Assembly: GCA_025200525.1 (NCBI GenBank)
Contig: CM045758.1
Location: forward strand, 168,108,261-168,172,260
Direction: 5' to 3'
DNA length: 64,000 nucleotides
From: Camellia lanceoleosa
Lineage: Eukaryota; Streptophyta; Magnoliopsida; Ericales; Theaceae
A model generated the notes under the pieces. That model was not told the DNA's origin. It ran no database searches and saw nothing but the letters and a program-made list of their open reading frames with translations. Made by a program: the position numbers and the translations under genes. The number at the start of each line of letters is the position of its first letter. The first letter of the stretch is position 1. This document shows, in pieces, positions 34,663 through 47,392 of the stretch.

Positions 34663-35916
34663 ATATTTTATCTTATTTATATTTGTACTTTCACATTGTT
34701 TGCATCAATTATGATCCGTTTAGCTTTACTAAAAATAAGATTGATATAATTATGTCAAATTTAATGTATTTTATCCATAATAATGTCATCAGTTTTATAT
34801 CAAAATATCTAATTTACTCTTTATTATCCTTGTCCAAAATTATGAGAATGGTGATAATTAAGCAAATTTGTTAGATAAGTGAGTGAATAATATAATTTAA
34901 TTAAAATTATGAAATTGCCTATTTTTTTTTTTTTTTTTTTTATGTTTTATTATTATTTGAGGGAGGTCTATCTAATTTACCGATTTAAATATTATTATCA
35001 TGAAAATCAATTCTAGGTCAAGGCGAGGCACTACTTTTATTCAAGCAACACGACGCATATTTTAAGATGATATCATGAGAATATGAATTATTACTTTTTT
35101 TTTTAATATTTATTAGAATTAATTCTTAATAAAATAGTAACAGAATATAGAGGCACCATGCATGTGATGAGAGGAAGTGTGCAATTAATTATTGGATATT
35201 AGAAGAGACTTAGAGAGAGAACAGAAAAATATATTTTACATTTTAATTTCATTTGTTTCAATATAAAATATTTTATATGTAAATTATTTTACAAATATTT
35301 GACATGTGAATCATTTTTATGCAAAAAAATCATTTTCCTTCCTATTTTTCAGTGTTTGACTTTTTTTGTAAAATATTTTTCTAATACTCAAATTGTATTT
35401 TCTTTAACTTGTTATTCATCTTCCCAAAATAGGTCTAACAAAACAACAGAAAATACGGTAAAACAAACAGAGCCTTCATTCATTTTTTATTTTTATTTTA
35501 AAAAATTTCTTCCACAAATCCGTCCCTAATTTCAAGATCTAAATATGTCAAAGCCTATTAGCTGTCAATGCTTTTCTTTCTCAATAGTTTGGAAATTTCA
35601 ATTTTTGTATATTTAATAATTATATATTAAGCATGCATTTCACGTTTTAATTTTATTCAATTCCAAACTTGTATGGTCTCTTTCCTGACAGCTTGCTTGT
35701 GATGAGTAATTGTCAACTACTAAAGACCGCTTAACACTTTGAACGTTGTTTGTTTCCAAATCAATAATAGGCACGCTACTACTATCTTACTATTTCATCT
35801 CCTATGAGATGGAAGGAAATTAAGAAAACATTTTTCTCATTTACTTCACACATGTTTCTATCTTGTTCTACTTTCTTTCTTTTTTTTTTTCCCTTTTTTA
35901 CTTTGAAGCAAAAAAA
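34663..35916. other. Non-coding AT-rich spacer
   Basis: No gene. A segment near 35240-35470 ends with aaacaaacagagcc, which in reverse is a ggctctgtttgttt end common in TIR elements, but the left partner is unclear. Confidence 0.4.
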
Positions 35917-37671
35917 TCTATATATATATCAGGAAAAGAGACTTTTTAATAACATTGATTGTGGGAGTTTCAAACTCCCAAATTAATTTTGTTAATTTGT
36001 TAATTTTTAAAGAAATAAAAAAAAAAAAAAACAACAACAACAACAACTCTATTGGTTAGTTCATTAAGTCAAAAAACTAAAAAAAAAAAAAAATCTAATT
36101 AACTATGATTTTAAATTTTAAAATTCAAAACAATATGATAAGTCACCCTCACTCTTTTCAAAAATAATATTGATCAAAACAATTCAAATAAAGAAACAAT
36201 AAAGGCACTAATTATCAATGATTTTAAATTTCAAAATTCAAAATAATATGGTAAGCCATCATCATCCTTTCCGAAAATAACATAAATCCTAAAATTTTAA
36301 AAACCCATTCAAATTAAAAATTCAATACAATTCTCTCTTAACAGTCAATATTTGATCTTTTTTTCAACCCGTCCAACTTCTCTCCAAATGTAATGATGCA
36401 AAGATTAGTCTCTCTTTGTCTATAGTCCAAGCTTATTTCAAGTTTGTTTGTTTGTATTTTTTTTTTAAAAAAATTTCTATTTTTGTGTGAGTATTTTTTT
36501 TTTGGATCTCTATATGATTTTTTTTCCAGCTAAATTGATAATATATATATATATATATATGTTTAACTATCTTTGTTTTGGGAGTTAATTTGAAGTTTTA
36601 TTTTTATTTTTTTGGTGGATGTTTGTGTATTTTGTATATTGTTGTTATTATTATTTTTGATATCTGTAAATTGATAATACAATTATGAGTTTTTTAATAG
36701 AATAGGACGTCTTATATTGTTTTTTATGATTTGGCCATTTTTTTAGTTTCTTAAACAAAATTTTGAAATTTTTTTATTTATAAAAAATTAAAAACATTTA
36801 ATTGACTTGTCCATCAATAAATAAAATTTTAAATAATGAATATTGTTTCATAATTTATGGATTTTTAAAAAAAATTATCACCCATATATGGAATAAGAAA
36901 AGCTAAAACTACACATTTTTTTATTTTTTATTTTTAACCCTTTGAAACTCTAATGGTACCTTTTTATTTCCCCAACATTATCTTTTTAAATTTTCAAATA
37001 TAAAAAACTATACCGGAGTTGCATAGTGGTTAGTGGAGGTGGTGAGTATGGCAACAACAAAGATGATGATGAGCCGGTCAGAGTATTGTTTGGGTGAGTT
37101 TTGAAATGTTGAATATTACTTAAAAGAATTGTAGATAGTTTGGATGATAAATTGATTTAGAAAACTAATGTATGGTTGAGATTAAGTGTGAATTTTACTA
37201 TATAAAAATTGAATATAGATCATTCTTTTTTTTTTTTTTGAATATATTATTTTGGGTACTTTTGTATAACTATAAAAAATCATTGTGATCATATGTTATA
37301 CCGTATTATTGTAATGAGTTTTATTATTAATGTCTATTAGCAATGCAAAGGTGAGATGTCATATGATAAATAAAAATATGTTTTATTATTATTATTATTG
37401 ATAATATATTTATTTATTTATTTTTACAATGTTCGAAAACAATTTATATTCATTGTTAGTTTTGTAGATGAGAAGTCAAAATAAATTATATATAAATCAA
37501 ATTATAACTAATTTGAGATTGAAAAGGAAAGTTCCAAAAGAAATTATATATTATGTATAATTTTAAAATATTTTTAAAGAAATACAAAGAAAAATTGGAA
37601 CTATAAATTATAATTATTAAACAACCTAATTCTATTACGAAAAAAATTAAATGAAAAATTGATCAAATTTA
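35917..37671 (+). mobile_element. Helitron copy B, 5' part
   Basis: It starts TCTATATATATATCAGGAAA after an A and matches copy A (7838 to about 9725) block by block, including gattgtgggagtttcaaact, aatgtaatgatgcaaagatt and the ataaaaatatgttttattat stretch. The match stops at caaatttaaa near 37671 and resumes at 50279. Non-coding. Confidence 0.75.
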
Positions 37672-37997
37672 AAGGCACGGTGTAAATAATATTGTGATCA
37701 AAATATAATTGTAATTTATACATATCATGTTAAAGTTTGTGAAGTCTATAGCATCTTTTGATTCTTCTTAAAGAATTTTCAACAATTTTGCTTGTACGAC
37801 ACGCTTTATAGAACTCAATTAAAATAACAACTCTCCCTAGCCTTAATACAAATTAAGAAATAAACATATAAAATTTATAATGTTCAGTAATATTGCAAAT
37901 CAAAATAGTAAAATGTAAAGTAAAAAAAATAAAAATTTATAACTCGTGCCTAAAGGCACTCTCAACAATTTTTTTGGTATCTCACACTCTACAAACC

Positions 37998-38136
37998 TCA
38001 ATTAAAATAAATCAATTCAGAATGACAACAATTTTATTGCACTATAGAACTCAATTAAAATAAATCAATTCAGAATGACAATAATTTCACTGCACTATAG
38101 AACTCAATTATAACAAATCAATTCAAAATGACATAC
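37998..38136. repeat. Three tandem copies of a 52-53-bp unit
   Basis: Units start ctcaattaaaataaatcaat at 37998, 38050 and 38103 (last copy partial), each with cagaatgaca and actatagaa. Confidence 0.85.
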
Positions 38137-39328
38137 TTCACGATATGAGGAATGGTGAATGAACATTTTGGTACAAAAAATAATCATTATAGCTTATCAA
38201 AAAACAAAAACAAAAAAAAAACTAACCATCTAGTCAAGAATGAAAGACTAATCATTAATACACATAAAAAAAAAAGCAACACAACCACAACGCTTTAATG
38301 TCAGATCAACACCAGAACAAAATCACTCCAACACTTGAATTCCAATTTAAAAAATCAGCTAAAAGAAATCATAACAGGAAAACCAATTTACTAGTGTTTT
38401 CCCCAATTTACCAAGAAAACCATCCAGAGAAATTGAACATAAAAAAATTTCTAATATAACTCTTCTTGATAAAAGAACCAATGTCTTCCCCAATTTACCT
38501 TCAATTATCAAACTAAATACCAAAGAATTATTACATTCACACTTGAACAATTTTTTCATGATCAAAATACATGATTCCTCATAGAAGGCTAAAAAAAAAA
38601 AACCGCTCAAAAAAAAATTACCATTAAAAAAATGTAATACTTGAGAAAATCCAAACAATCCAAACTGACTATTGCCGACAAAAGCTAAAAGGCAAAACAA
38701 ACTATTGTATTAAAACTAAAAAGATAGGACACCTAGTCAAGGCTCCTCCCCTTCATAAATATGAAAGTGTAATGTAGATAACCGGTTTATTCCCTTCAAA
38801 AAAAAAATTTGCCTTGAGTTGTAATGGAGTATCATAGAAATAAATGCATCCATCACTACAATTTGTGAATTAGTATTATAAAAGATTTGTTCAATTCCTT
38901 TGCCTTCCTTGATCTGAAGAACGCTACGCTTTGTTCACGTAAAGCCACATAAGAAAAGTTAATTGAAATAAGCACGTTAAATAAATAAATAGGCATTGAA
39001 GTAAAAGTTAATTGAACAAAATTATTGACTACATCATGCATGAGTTCATTAGACAGTGATGAGACTGCTTGAATCTTTAAAATTTAAGATCTTACACAAT
39101 TATTAATAGTACATTATCCCCTGTTTCTCACTTAATCCCATTTAAAAGAAATAAGCTTAGAAATTATGAACGCATTTAAACTAATAAAAAGAAATCCATG
39201 AGATCCATGGCCATCAAAGTCACCATCTTGTGGTGCCCTTGGGTCAATATTTACTTATCCAACTTTTCATTGGAAGAAAAATCTGGAATATGCAAACCAA
39301 AAAAAAAATCTTGCATGCAAAAACAAAT

Positions 39329-40215
39329 TTAAATTCTTTGTTTTTGATGAACATAACAAATCTAGTAGTCCATGGGAAAATTGATAGTACACCTATTACT
39401 AAATTCCTAAGTACGCATCAATGTCGGAATTAAGAAAAGACCACAATGTTTCATTCAATTATTCAAACATGAAGAGCTTTCGACATAATTAGAAGCATAA
39501 CAATAGAAACACAACCTACGGATAACATCAAATAAAATTTTAACAACAATTCTAATATTATGAAGCATCAAGTGCTTTGTAGTCTTGAAACATACTAATA
39601 TTTTAATTGTTAAAATAAATAAAAATGCTTCAAGAACCATACCAATTAATAAGAATTTTATTCAAGAACCATCCTGGGACTAAAAAAAATATGATGTCAA
39701 CACTTTAAATTATTTGTTTTTGATGAACGTAACAAATCTAGTAGTCCATGGCAAAACTGATATTACACCTATTACTACATTGCTAAGTATGAATTAGTGT
39801 CGAATTAAGAAAAGACCACAATGTTGCATCCAATTATTCAAACATGGGAGCTTTCAGCATCATTTTTTTTTCTTCATAAATAAGCAGACTTTATCAAAAA
39901 GCATCAAGATGATGCAAAGAATACAAAAATTTAGCTGCCAAAGGGAAAACAAAGCTAAGAAATCAAATCATTTACAAAATCTACAAAAGCCAAAACATCT
40001 GGATCAATCAAAATATTGACTTATTGACTTATTTGGGTCACATCACCTCTCTACTTTCTGTACATTTTTTCGTAATAAGCCAAAAATCAACTTATGAGCC
40101 ACATATAAACTTGACAAAACACAACCTACAAATACACACCAAATAAAAGTTTAACAACAATATTAATATTTTAATTGTTAAACCATACCAGTTGATAAGA
40201 ATTTTATTCAAGAAT
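39329..40215. repeat. Large direct duplication with an internal insertion
   Basis: The unit beginning aaattctttgtttttgatga (39329) recurs as aaattatttgtttttgatga (39705). Both run through aacaaatctagtagtccatg, aagaaaagaccacaatgtt and, later, aataagaattttattcaaga. The second copy is interrupted at about 39862-40120 by other DNA, including the possible poly(A) retroposon end. Confidence 0.75.
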
Positions 40216-41084
40216 CTAGACAACAAAAATTAGACTTTGATGAGGTGGTGGCTAGGAGGAAGGGGCAAAGTTAAGGAGGGATTGAGAGATATCTAGAATC
40301 TAAGATGGATGAAGTGTTAAAAAATAGACCATTAGATTAAATTAATCTAGACCATCCAAATCAGTGTTGGAAATGGACCGTGGATAAAAGGGAGAAGCAA
40401 TCCTAGCCTTTGGATCAAATACTACCCTTCCTTGTTACATAGAATTTTCTCTAAAGCTAAAAATTTTGGTTTTTTTCAAATTTATTCTCCCATCGCATTG
40501 CCACCACCTTCTTTGTCTTTCCCTCCCCTACTGCACACCCTATTTGCCTCACCAACAACTTACCAAATCCATAAAGATAGAAATTCAATAAAACCAAAGT
40601 AAACCAGCTAATGTGCTAAACAAATTTAAAAGCGCATCAACTAATAAAAAATCAAAAACATCAAAATCAACAACCAACAGAAATAATGATTGATTAAGCA
40701 TAATATGAAAAGTAGATGTCAATGAATACCTTCAATTATTTGGATGATCTTGTAAAAGCATAATTAGAACTACTTCAATTATTTCTTGCAGAATAACGCA
40801 AAAGATCTTCTAGAGGGGATTCCATTCTAGAAAACCATGTACAACAGCTTTTGAATGTGAAAATGTGCAGGAAATATTGTGAAGTAGGCTTGGGAATTAT
40901 TGACCGAAATAACAAAAAGTGTAGTTAGGAAATAAGCAACAATATAGGAGTTACTAAAATGATTGTGAATCACTTCGGCCATATGAGTCCTCTTCTTGTT
41001 ATAAAAAATGTGCTTACAAAAAATATGAGTCCTCTTCATGAGTATTCAAATGATAAAAAATAATACATAGGAAAAAAAATAATG

Positions 41085-41330
41085 AAGCACATAAAAAATA
41101 TGCTTACAAATAGTGATAATATTAGAAACCTAAAAAATTGTTGACCTTTAGCAAGAAGAAATCAAATTTCAGAAATAGATTTAGAAAAAATCCAAAAAAT
41201 CATGAATCACATAAAAAATATTTTTACAAATAGTGATTATATTAGAAACACCAAAATTTGTTAATCTTTAAGCAAGAAGAAATCAAAATTTAGAAATTGA
41301 TTTAGAAAAAATCCATACCAAATTTTCATA
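41085..41330. repeat. Tandem duplication of about 124 bp
   Basis: Both copies contain cacataaaaaatat, acaaatagtga, ttagaaac and aagcaagaagaaatcaaa-type text and end ttagaaaaaatcca. It lies just left of the Tekay element. Confidence 0.8.
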
Positions 41331-41493
41331 CCTTTGACATAGCTTTACCATTCTACGACCGAAGAACTAAAGGACATTACAAATTCTCTCGTAATACAAA
41401 TTAAATAAACACAAAGAGATTTCATGAACCACGTAAAAAATTCTCCTCGAATTGTTAACAAAAATACAAACAGATTTCATGAACCATGTAAAA

Positions 41494-42640
41494 TATAGCA
41501 ATCCTGGTTCTTCCTCCTTTGATTTTTGTATCCGGACTTAGGTTCTATGGAGTTGGTTGTTGTATATGTCTTGTTGTCATCTTTTAATTCCATATATTTG
41601 AGTTTTAGGATGTGTTGGGCGTGTTTCGAACAGGTTGGTTAAGCCTTGGTTCCATTTCTTGTTGCCCAGTTTTTCGGTGGTCCGCTCGAGCGGATCCCTT
41701 CACGCTCGAGCGGAGTTTGCACATTTCCAGCATTTTGTGCCTCTGCAAAAGTACTGCAGGTTTGTTTTTCACACTCAAGCGGAATTCCTTATGCTTAAGC
41801 GGGTCGCGCTCGAGCGGGCCTTTTAGCGCTCAAGCGGGTGTTTAATGTCTGTAAAAATACTAGGAGAGGGTAATCTACGCCCGAGCGGGTTTCCCTTTGC
41901 GCTCGAGCTGGTGTGTTTTGCAGTTGTGTCTTGGTGCTCAAGTGGGTATTCTTGCGCTTGAACGGGTCCAGTTTTTGTGCTTGACGCTCGAGCGTCCTAT
42001 TCTCTGCTCGAGTGGACTAGTCGTATATCAGATGACAGATGGGTGATTTTAAATCACTTTTCACACTTTCTTTCTCTCTCTTACTTTTCAAAACCTCCAT
42101 TGGAGAGCACCTCACTCTAAAACTCCAACTTCTCTCTAGGGTTTGATCTAGTATGAGTGATCCTCTACCCTTGGGCCTTTGTAAAAAGTGTGGAGCTTGT
42201 TGAGGGCTACATTTTGATCCGAAAATATTGGGGTTTGGAGCATTTCAAATTTCTTCATCTTCTTCCTTTGAGCTCCAAATTTGAGGTAGGAATAACTACT
42301 CATTTCTATGGTCTTTGATATAAACTATTGGTCATTTTGATGTAATGTTGAAGTTGGGTAATCTTGGGTGCTAGGGTTTCAAAATGAATAAAGAGGGGTT
42401 TGGTTATTTTGACTCATAAATGTGTATCTTGGGTCTTAAAATGATGGAATTGATGATATATGGGACCTTTGGGTCATTGTAGAGAAAAGGGGGAGAAAGC
42501 CCTAAATTGTTGTATGAATTAATTTATGTAATAATTTGGAATGTTATGGAAATATGGACTTGAGTTGGAAATAATAAAATTGGCTCATTATAAGAGGGAA
42601 TGGTGGAGTTGGATTTATTAATCGCTCACTTATGAAATTC
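41494..42640 (+). repeat. 5' LTR of the Tekay-like element, truncated
   Basis: It matches the first 1147 bases or so of the right LTR, up to tatgaaatt. After that the text is pol, not LTR. Confidence 0.9.
41682..42018. repeat. Array of CGCTCGAGCGG-like palindromes in the 5' LTR
   Basis: About twelve units related to CGCTCGAGCGG occur in 340 bases with 10-30-base spacers. Many here are decayed by C-to-T or G-to-A changes (gctcaagcgg, gcttaagcgg, gcttgaacgg). Confidence 0.9.
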
Positions 42641-43577
42641 TTAGGCCATGTTGTTTCCAGGAAAGGGGTGTCTGTTGATACATCCAAGATAGAGGCAGTG
42701 CAGGATTGGGCACAGCCTAAGAGTGTTTTTGAGATCCGCAGTTTTCTGGGATTAGTTGGGTATTAACGTCGATTTGTGAAGGACTTTTCCAGGCTAGCTT
42801 CGCCGTTGACTAGATTGACGCGAAAAGGGGTCAAGTTTGTATGGAGTGAGACCTGTGAAAAGTCGTTCCAAGAGTTGAAAGTTAGACTTACCACCGCTCC
42901 TGTGTTGATTATCCCGGAGAGAGGTTTGAGTTATACAGTTTATTGTGATGCCTCACAAGAGGGTTTGGGTTGTGTGTTGATGAAAGAGGAGAAAGTGGTT
43001 GCCTATGAATCACGTCAATTGAAAATACACGAGAAGAATTACCCTACATATGACCTAGAGTTAGCAGCAGTGATTTTTGCCTTGAAGATTTGGAGGCACT
43101 ACCTTTATGGTGAGAGATTTGAGGTATTCTCGGATCATAAGAATTTGAAGTACCTGTTTACACAAAGAGACTTGAATTTGAGGCAAAGGAGGTGGATGGA
43201 GTTCATTGAGGACTACGATTTCGAGTTGCACTATCACCCGGGAAAGGCCAATGTTGTGGCCAATGCCCTTAGTAGGAAATCCATTAGTAATGTAGCTTGT
43301 ATAGCCATCCGGGAGTGGGAGATGTTGGGTGCACTTGGCGAGTTTGATTTGCTTCTGGGCGAATCCGTTGAGGCTGCGACCTTGTTTTCTGTTGTTGCAC
43401 AGCCTACACTTGTGACTCGAGTGTTAGAGACACAGGGAGGTGACCTTGAGGTAGAATCCCTCCGAGAGAATATCTCCAATGGGAAGGTTGAGAAGGGTTT
43501 GACGGTGTATCCCGACCTGAGTGTGAGATACCAAGACCGTTTGTTTGTGCCAGAGTCTTGCCGAGAGGAGGTACTCT
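42637..43577 (+). pseudogene. Tekay-like RT end and RNase H
   Basis: The thumb end of RT is FLGHVVSRKGVSVDTSKIEA, then IRSFLGLVGY followed by TAA at 42765, then [20 protein letters not shown]. RNase H reads [49 protein letters not shown] and [16 protein letters not shown], with the catalytic D, E and D visible. The frame ends in a stop at 43577 just before the integrase zinc finger. Confidence 0.92.
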
Positions 43578-44563
43578 GAGAGTTTCCCCATTCACGCCTT
43601 GCGGTGCATCCGGGAGGCACCAAGATGTATCATGATTTGGGTCGCCATTTTTGGTAGTGGGGTATGAAGAAGGATATGGCAGTCTTCGTATCGAAGTGCC
43701 TTACTTGTCAGCAAGTGAAGGCCGAGCATCAGAGGCCAACGGGTTTGTTACAACCCTTGCCTATTGCAGAGTGGAAGTGGGAGCATGTCACTATGGACTT
43801 CGTTGTAGGTCTTCCGAGGACTCAGCGGGGTAGTGATGCTATTTGGGTGGTTGTAGACCAGTTGACTAAGTCGGCGCACTTTATCCTTATGTGCGTGAGA
43901 GATTCAGTAGATCACCTTACCGATTTATATATTCAGGATATAGTGAGGTTGCACGGGGTCCCAATGTCGATCGTCTCAGATAGAGATCAACGTTTTTTTG
44001 CTAGGTTATGGCAGAGTTTACAGAGTGCCTTGGGCACTAAGTTGACCTTTAGCACAGCTTATCATCCTCAGACTGACGGGCAGTCTGAGCGTACTATTCA
44101 GATCCTTGAGGATATGCTTCGAGGTTGTATCCTTGACTTTAGTGAGTCGTGGGAGAGACAATTGCCCTTGGTGGAGTTTGTCTACAACAACAGTTTTTAG
44201 TCGAGTATCGGTATGGCACCATTTGAGGCCTTGTATGGCCGACTGTGTAGGTCTCCAGTTTGTTGGGCCGAGGTGGGTGATGCACCTTTGTTGGGCCTGG
44301 AGTTGGTGAGGAAAATGAAGGAGAAGGTTAAGCTTATCCGTAGGAGGCTTGTGACAGCCCAGAGTCGCCAAAAAAGTTATGCCGACCGCAGGAGGAGGCC
44401 TTTGGTGTTTGAGACGGGTGATCATGTTTTTTTGAAAATATCACCTAGGTGGGGTTTGATGAAGTTTGGGAAGAGTAGGAAGTTGTCCCCTCGGTTTATT
44501 GGTCCCTTTGAGATCCTTGAGAGGATTGGGGAGGTTGCGTACCGTCTAGCTTTACCGCCATAG
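43578..44563 (+). pseudogene. Tekay-like integrase
   Basis: The HHCC zinc finger is HPGGTKMYHDL, then KCLTCQQVK. The core has D in VTMDFVVGLP, D in IVSDRDQRF and E in TDGQSERTIQ, so the DDE triad is intact. The C-terminal GPY/F-type region is present (FIGPFEILERIGEVAYRLALP). In-frame stops at about 43656, 44198 (after YNNSF) and 44561 break the reading frame. Confidence 0.92.
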
Positions 44564-44839
44564 TTGTCCGGGGTGCATGACGTGTTTCATGTTAGTATGT
44601 TTCGGAAGTACGAGCCGGATCCATCGCATGTATTGGATTGGACCGACTTAGAGGTTGACGAGGATGCCTCGTATGAGGAGAGACCGGTTCGGGTCTTGGA
44701 TAGGCGGGATCAAGTCTTGCGAGGCAAGACCATTCCCTTAGTAAAGGTTTTGTAGAAACATCACGGAGTGGAGGAAGCCACTTGTGAACGTGAGTTGGAG
44801 GTCCGCGAGAAATATCCAGACTTGTTTGTTAATGCATAA
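44564..44839 (+). pseudogene. Chromodomain-like C-terminus of the integrase
   Basis: After VHDVFHVSMFRKY come YEERPVRVLDRRDQVLRGKT and IPLVKVL, then a TAG where chromoviruses have Trp, then HHGVEEATCERE. This is the group chromodomain text of Tekay/Del elements. It can steer integration to certain chromatin; here it is broken. Confidence 0.85.
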
Positions 44840-45230
44840 TCATGTATTGGGAATTTTGTAATATTGATAAACTTTAAAAGCATTAAATATGTCTTATGTT
44901 GTAAAATATTGTAAATATTTTGGTTTATGGAAGTGTTGTGGAGCTTGCCTTGAAATGGAAGTTTATTTTAACATTGTATATGTTAATGATGTTTTAGAAA
45001 TGCAAATATATCGTTGGCATTGAATATATAATTGAGTTGTGGAAAATGTGTTGAAATTGGTAAATTTCAAAGAAAATCATGCTAATGATGCATATTGAGT
45101 TGTATGTTGTAAATTGCCTTTTGAATAGAGATGGGATGACCGGTAATGGGTCAGGTTATGGAATGTTGGTTGGTAATGTTATTGAGAATTGAGGAAAACT
45201 TGTACTTAATTTCGGGGACGAAATTTCTTA

Positions 45231-45242
45231 AGGGAGGGAGGT
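45231..45242 (+). promoter_or_regulatory. Polypurine tract of the Tekay-like element
   Basis: AGGGAGGGAGGT follows ggggacgaaatttcttaa, the usual end text of these elements, and directly precedes the 3' LTR. Confidence 0.85.
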
Positions 45243-47392
45243 TATAGCGATCCTGGTTCTTCCTCCTTTGATTGTTGTATTTGGACTTAGGTTCTGTGAA
45301 GTTGGTTGTTGTATATGTCTTGTTATCATCTTTTAATTCCATATATTTGAGTTTTAGGATGTGTTGGGCGTGTTTCGAACAGGTTGGTTAAGCCTTTGTT
45401 CCATTTCTTGTTGCCCAGTTTTTTGGTGGTCCGCTCGAGCGGATCCCTTCACGCTTGAGCTGAGTTTGCACATTTCCAGCATTTTGTGCCTCTGCAAAAG
45501 TACTGCATGTTTGTTTTTCACGCTCGAGCGGAATTCCTTATGCTCGAGCGGGTCGCACTCGAGCGGGCCTTTTAGCGCTTGAGCGGGTGTTCAATGTCTG
45601 TAAAAATATTGGGAGAGGGTAATCTACGCTCGAGCGGGTTTCCCTTTGCGCTCGAGCAGGTGTGTTTTGTAGTTGTGTCTTGGCACTCGAGCGAGTATTC
45701 TTGCGCTCGAGCGGGTCCAATTTTTGTGCTTGACGCTCGAGCGTCCTATTCTCCGCTCGAGCGGACTAGTCGTATATCAGATGGCAACTGGGTGATTTTA
45801 AATCACTTTTCACACTTTCTTTCTCTCTCTTACTTTTCAAAACCTTCATTGAAGAGCACCTCACTCTAAAACTCCAACTTCTCTCTGGGGTTTGATCTAA
45901 TAAGAGTGATCCTCTACCCTTGGGCCTTTGTAAAAAGTGTGGAGCTTGTTGAGGGCTATATTTTGATCCGAAAATATTGGGATTTGGAGCATTTCGAATT
46001 TCTTTATCTTCTTCCTTTGAGCTCCAAATTTGAGGTAGGAATAACTACTCATTTCTATGGTCTTTGACATAAACTATTGGTCATTTTGATGTAATGTTGA
46101 AGTTAGGTAATCTTGGGTGCTAGGGTTTCAAAATGAATAAAGAGGGGTTTGGTTATTTTGACTCATAAATGTGTATCTTGGGTCTTAAAATGATGGAATT
46201 GATGATATATGGGACCTTTGGGTCATTGTAGAGAAAAGGGGGAGAAAGCCGTAAATTGTTGTATGAATTAATTTATGTAATTAATATGGAATGTTATGGA
46301 AATATGGACTTGAGTTGGAAATAATGAAATTGGCTCATTATAAGAGGGAATTGTGGAGTTGGATTTATTAATCACTCACTTATGAAATTGTTATCAAATT
46401 ATCTGTTGATGCAGTTATTATCTATTTAGAAATAAATTGCTTTGGGTTATCGGTGGAGGATAGTCTTGATTGTTGTAGACAATGCATGATGATTAGGTGA
46501 ACTAAAACTAATCAATTGGTTATGTCATCGAGTATGGCGGTTGGAATAATACATCAAACTTATGTATTGATTGATCTTGTATATGATATGTGTTTATATA
46601 CATTGTGTTGTGTGGGAGGAGATAGGAGATGTACTCCACGGTTTAGGGAAAGATAGGGGATGGACTCCTAAACCGGATGTTATTTGGGAAGAGATAGGAG
46701 ATGGACTCCATTGATACAGTAAATATGTGTATCTATTGAAGTATTGATACAGCGAATATGTGTATCTATTGTGAAGTATGAAAGTGTTTTATGTGATATT
46801 GATACAGCAAATATGTGTATATTTGTGAAATATGGTAGTATTATTGATATGAGCTGTGGTCTCATTTGGCCAGGTTCTGAGGCATATTTATGAATTGGAA
46901 ATCGGTTAAGTAAAGGAAAGAGGAATGAAACACGGACGTACTTGTCATGTAATTGAAATGGATTATGAAATGATTTATGTGGGTTAAACATTTATTAGAT
47001 GCTAATGTTTTAGTCTTTGCTTATATTATGTTTAGCATATCTCTACTGGGCGTTGGCTCACCCTATATGGGACATCCTTTTTAGTTACAGGTGTTATGCT
47101 ACCTCCAAGGAGGTAGCTTGGGAGGGTTGAGGCTGTTAAGCTCTTTTTTTGTTGTTTTTGTTGTATTACATGTATATCAAGCCAATGGCTTATTTTGTGT
47201 AGAGTTAGTACTCTCCTTTTTGTAACCAAGTGGTGACTTGGAAAGTTATAAGCCTAAAGGGCATTTACTTCTGTTGTCAATATGTAATACTTTTTGTAAT
47301 GAATACTCTGATGAATGAAATTATGCTTTATTCTCTTATGTCTAAGCATGTCAAGATTGTATGATTTATGGGTTTATTTTGATGGCGTTACA
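45243..47392 (+). repeat. 3' LTR of the Tekay-like element, complete (2150 bp)
   Basis: It starts TATAGCGATCC and ends GCGTTACA, close to inverted. The 5' half equals the truncated left LTR. The 3' half has gatacagYRaatatgtgtat repeats at about 46717-46820 and ctactgggcgttggctcacc near 47044, the latter typical of this LTR class. Confidence 0.88.
45431..45766. repeat. Array of CGCTCGAGCGG-like palindromes in the 3' LTR
   Basis: Twelve units at the same places as in the left LTR, mostly in the undecayed form gctcgagcg. Confidence 0.9.

Larger units (their letters stand above)
37672..41488. other. Left part of DNA inserted in Helitron copy B
   Basis: Unclassified AT-rich DNA with several local duplications (listed separately). 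No coding frame is convincing. A T-run at about 39862-39872 followed by aagcagactttatcaaaaag and later aaacaaagctaagaaatc looks like the reverse-strand 3' end of a poly(A) retroposon (LINE-like fragment, to about 40000). Confidence 0.45.
41494..47392 (+). mobile_element. Ty3/Gypsy chromovirus (Tekay/Del-like), internally deleted
   Basis: The left LTR starts TATAGCAATCCTGG (41494) and the right LTR starts TATAGCGATCCTGG (45243) and ends GGCGTTACA (47392). TAAAA flanks both sides (41489-41493, 47393-47397). Order is RT end, RNase H, integrase, chromodomain-like end, polypurine tract, LTR, which is Ty3/Gypsy of the chromovirus branch. The front is missing: the left LTR breaks off at about 42640 and joins directly to the last part of RT, so the LTR remainder, primer site, gag, protease and most of RT are lost. 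Several in-frame stops remain in pol. It cannot move by itself. Confidence 0.9.

Noticed and set aside
38359..38700. 113-residue - strand ORF rich in Phe and Leu
   Set aside because: Composition effect of A-rich DNA on the other strand, with no motif.
41612..41845. ORFs inside the Tekay-like LTRs (41612, 45361, 45579)
   Set aside because: The frames run across the palindrome array of the LTR and differ between the two LTRs in sense, so they are not proteins.
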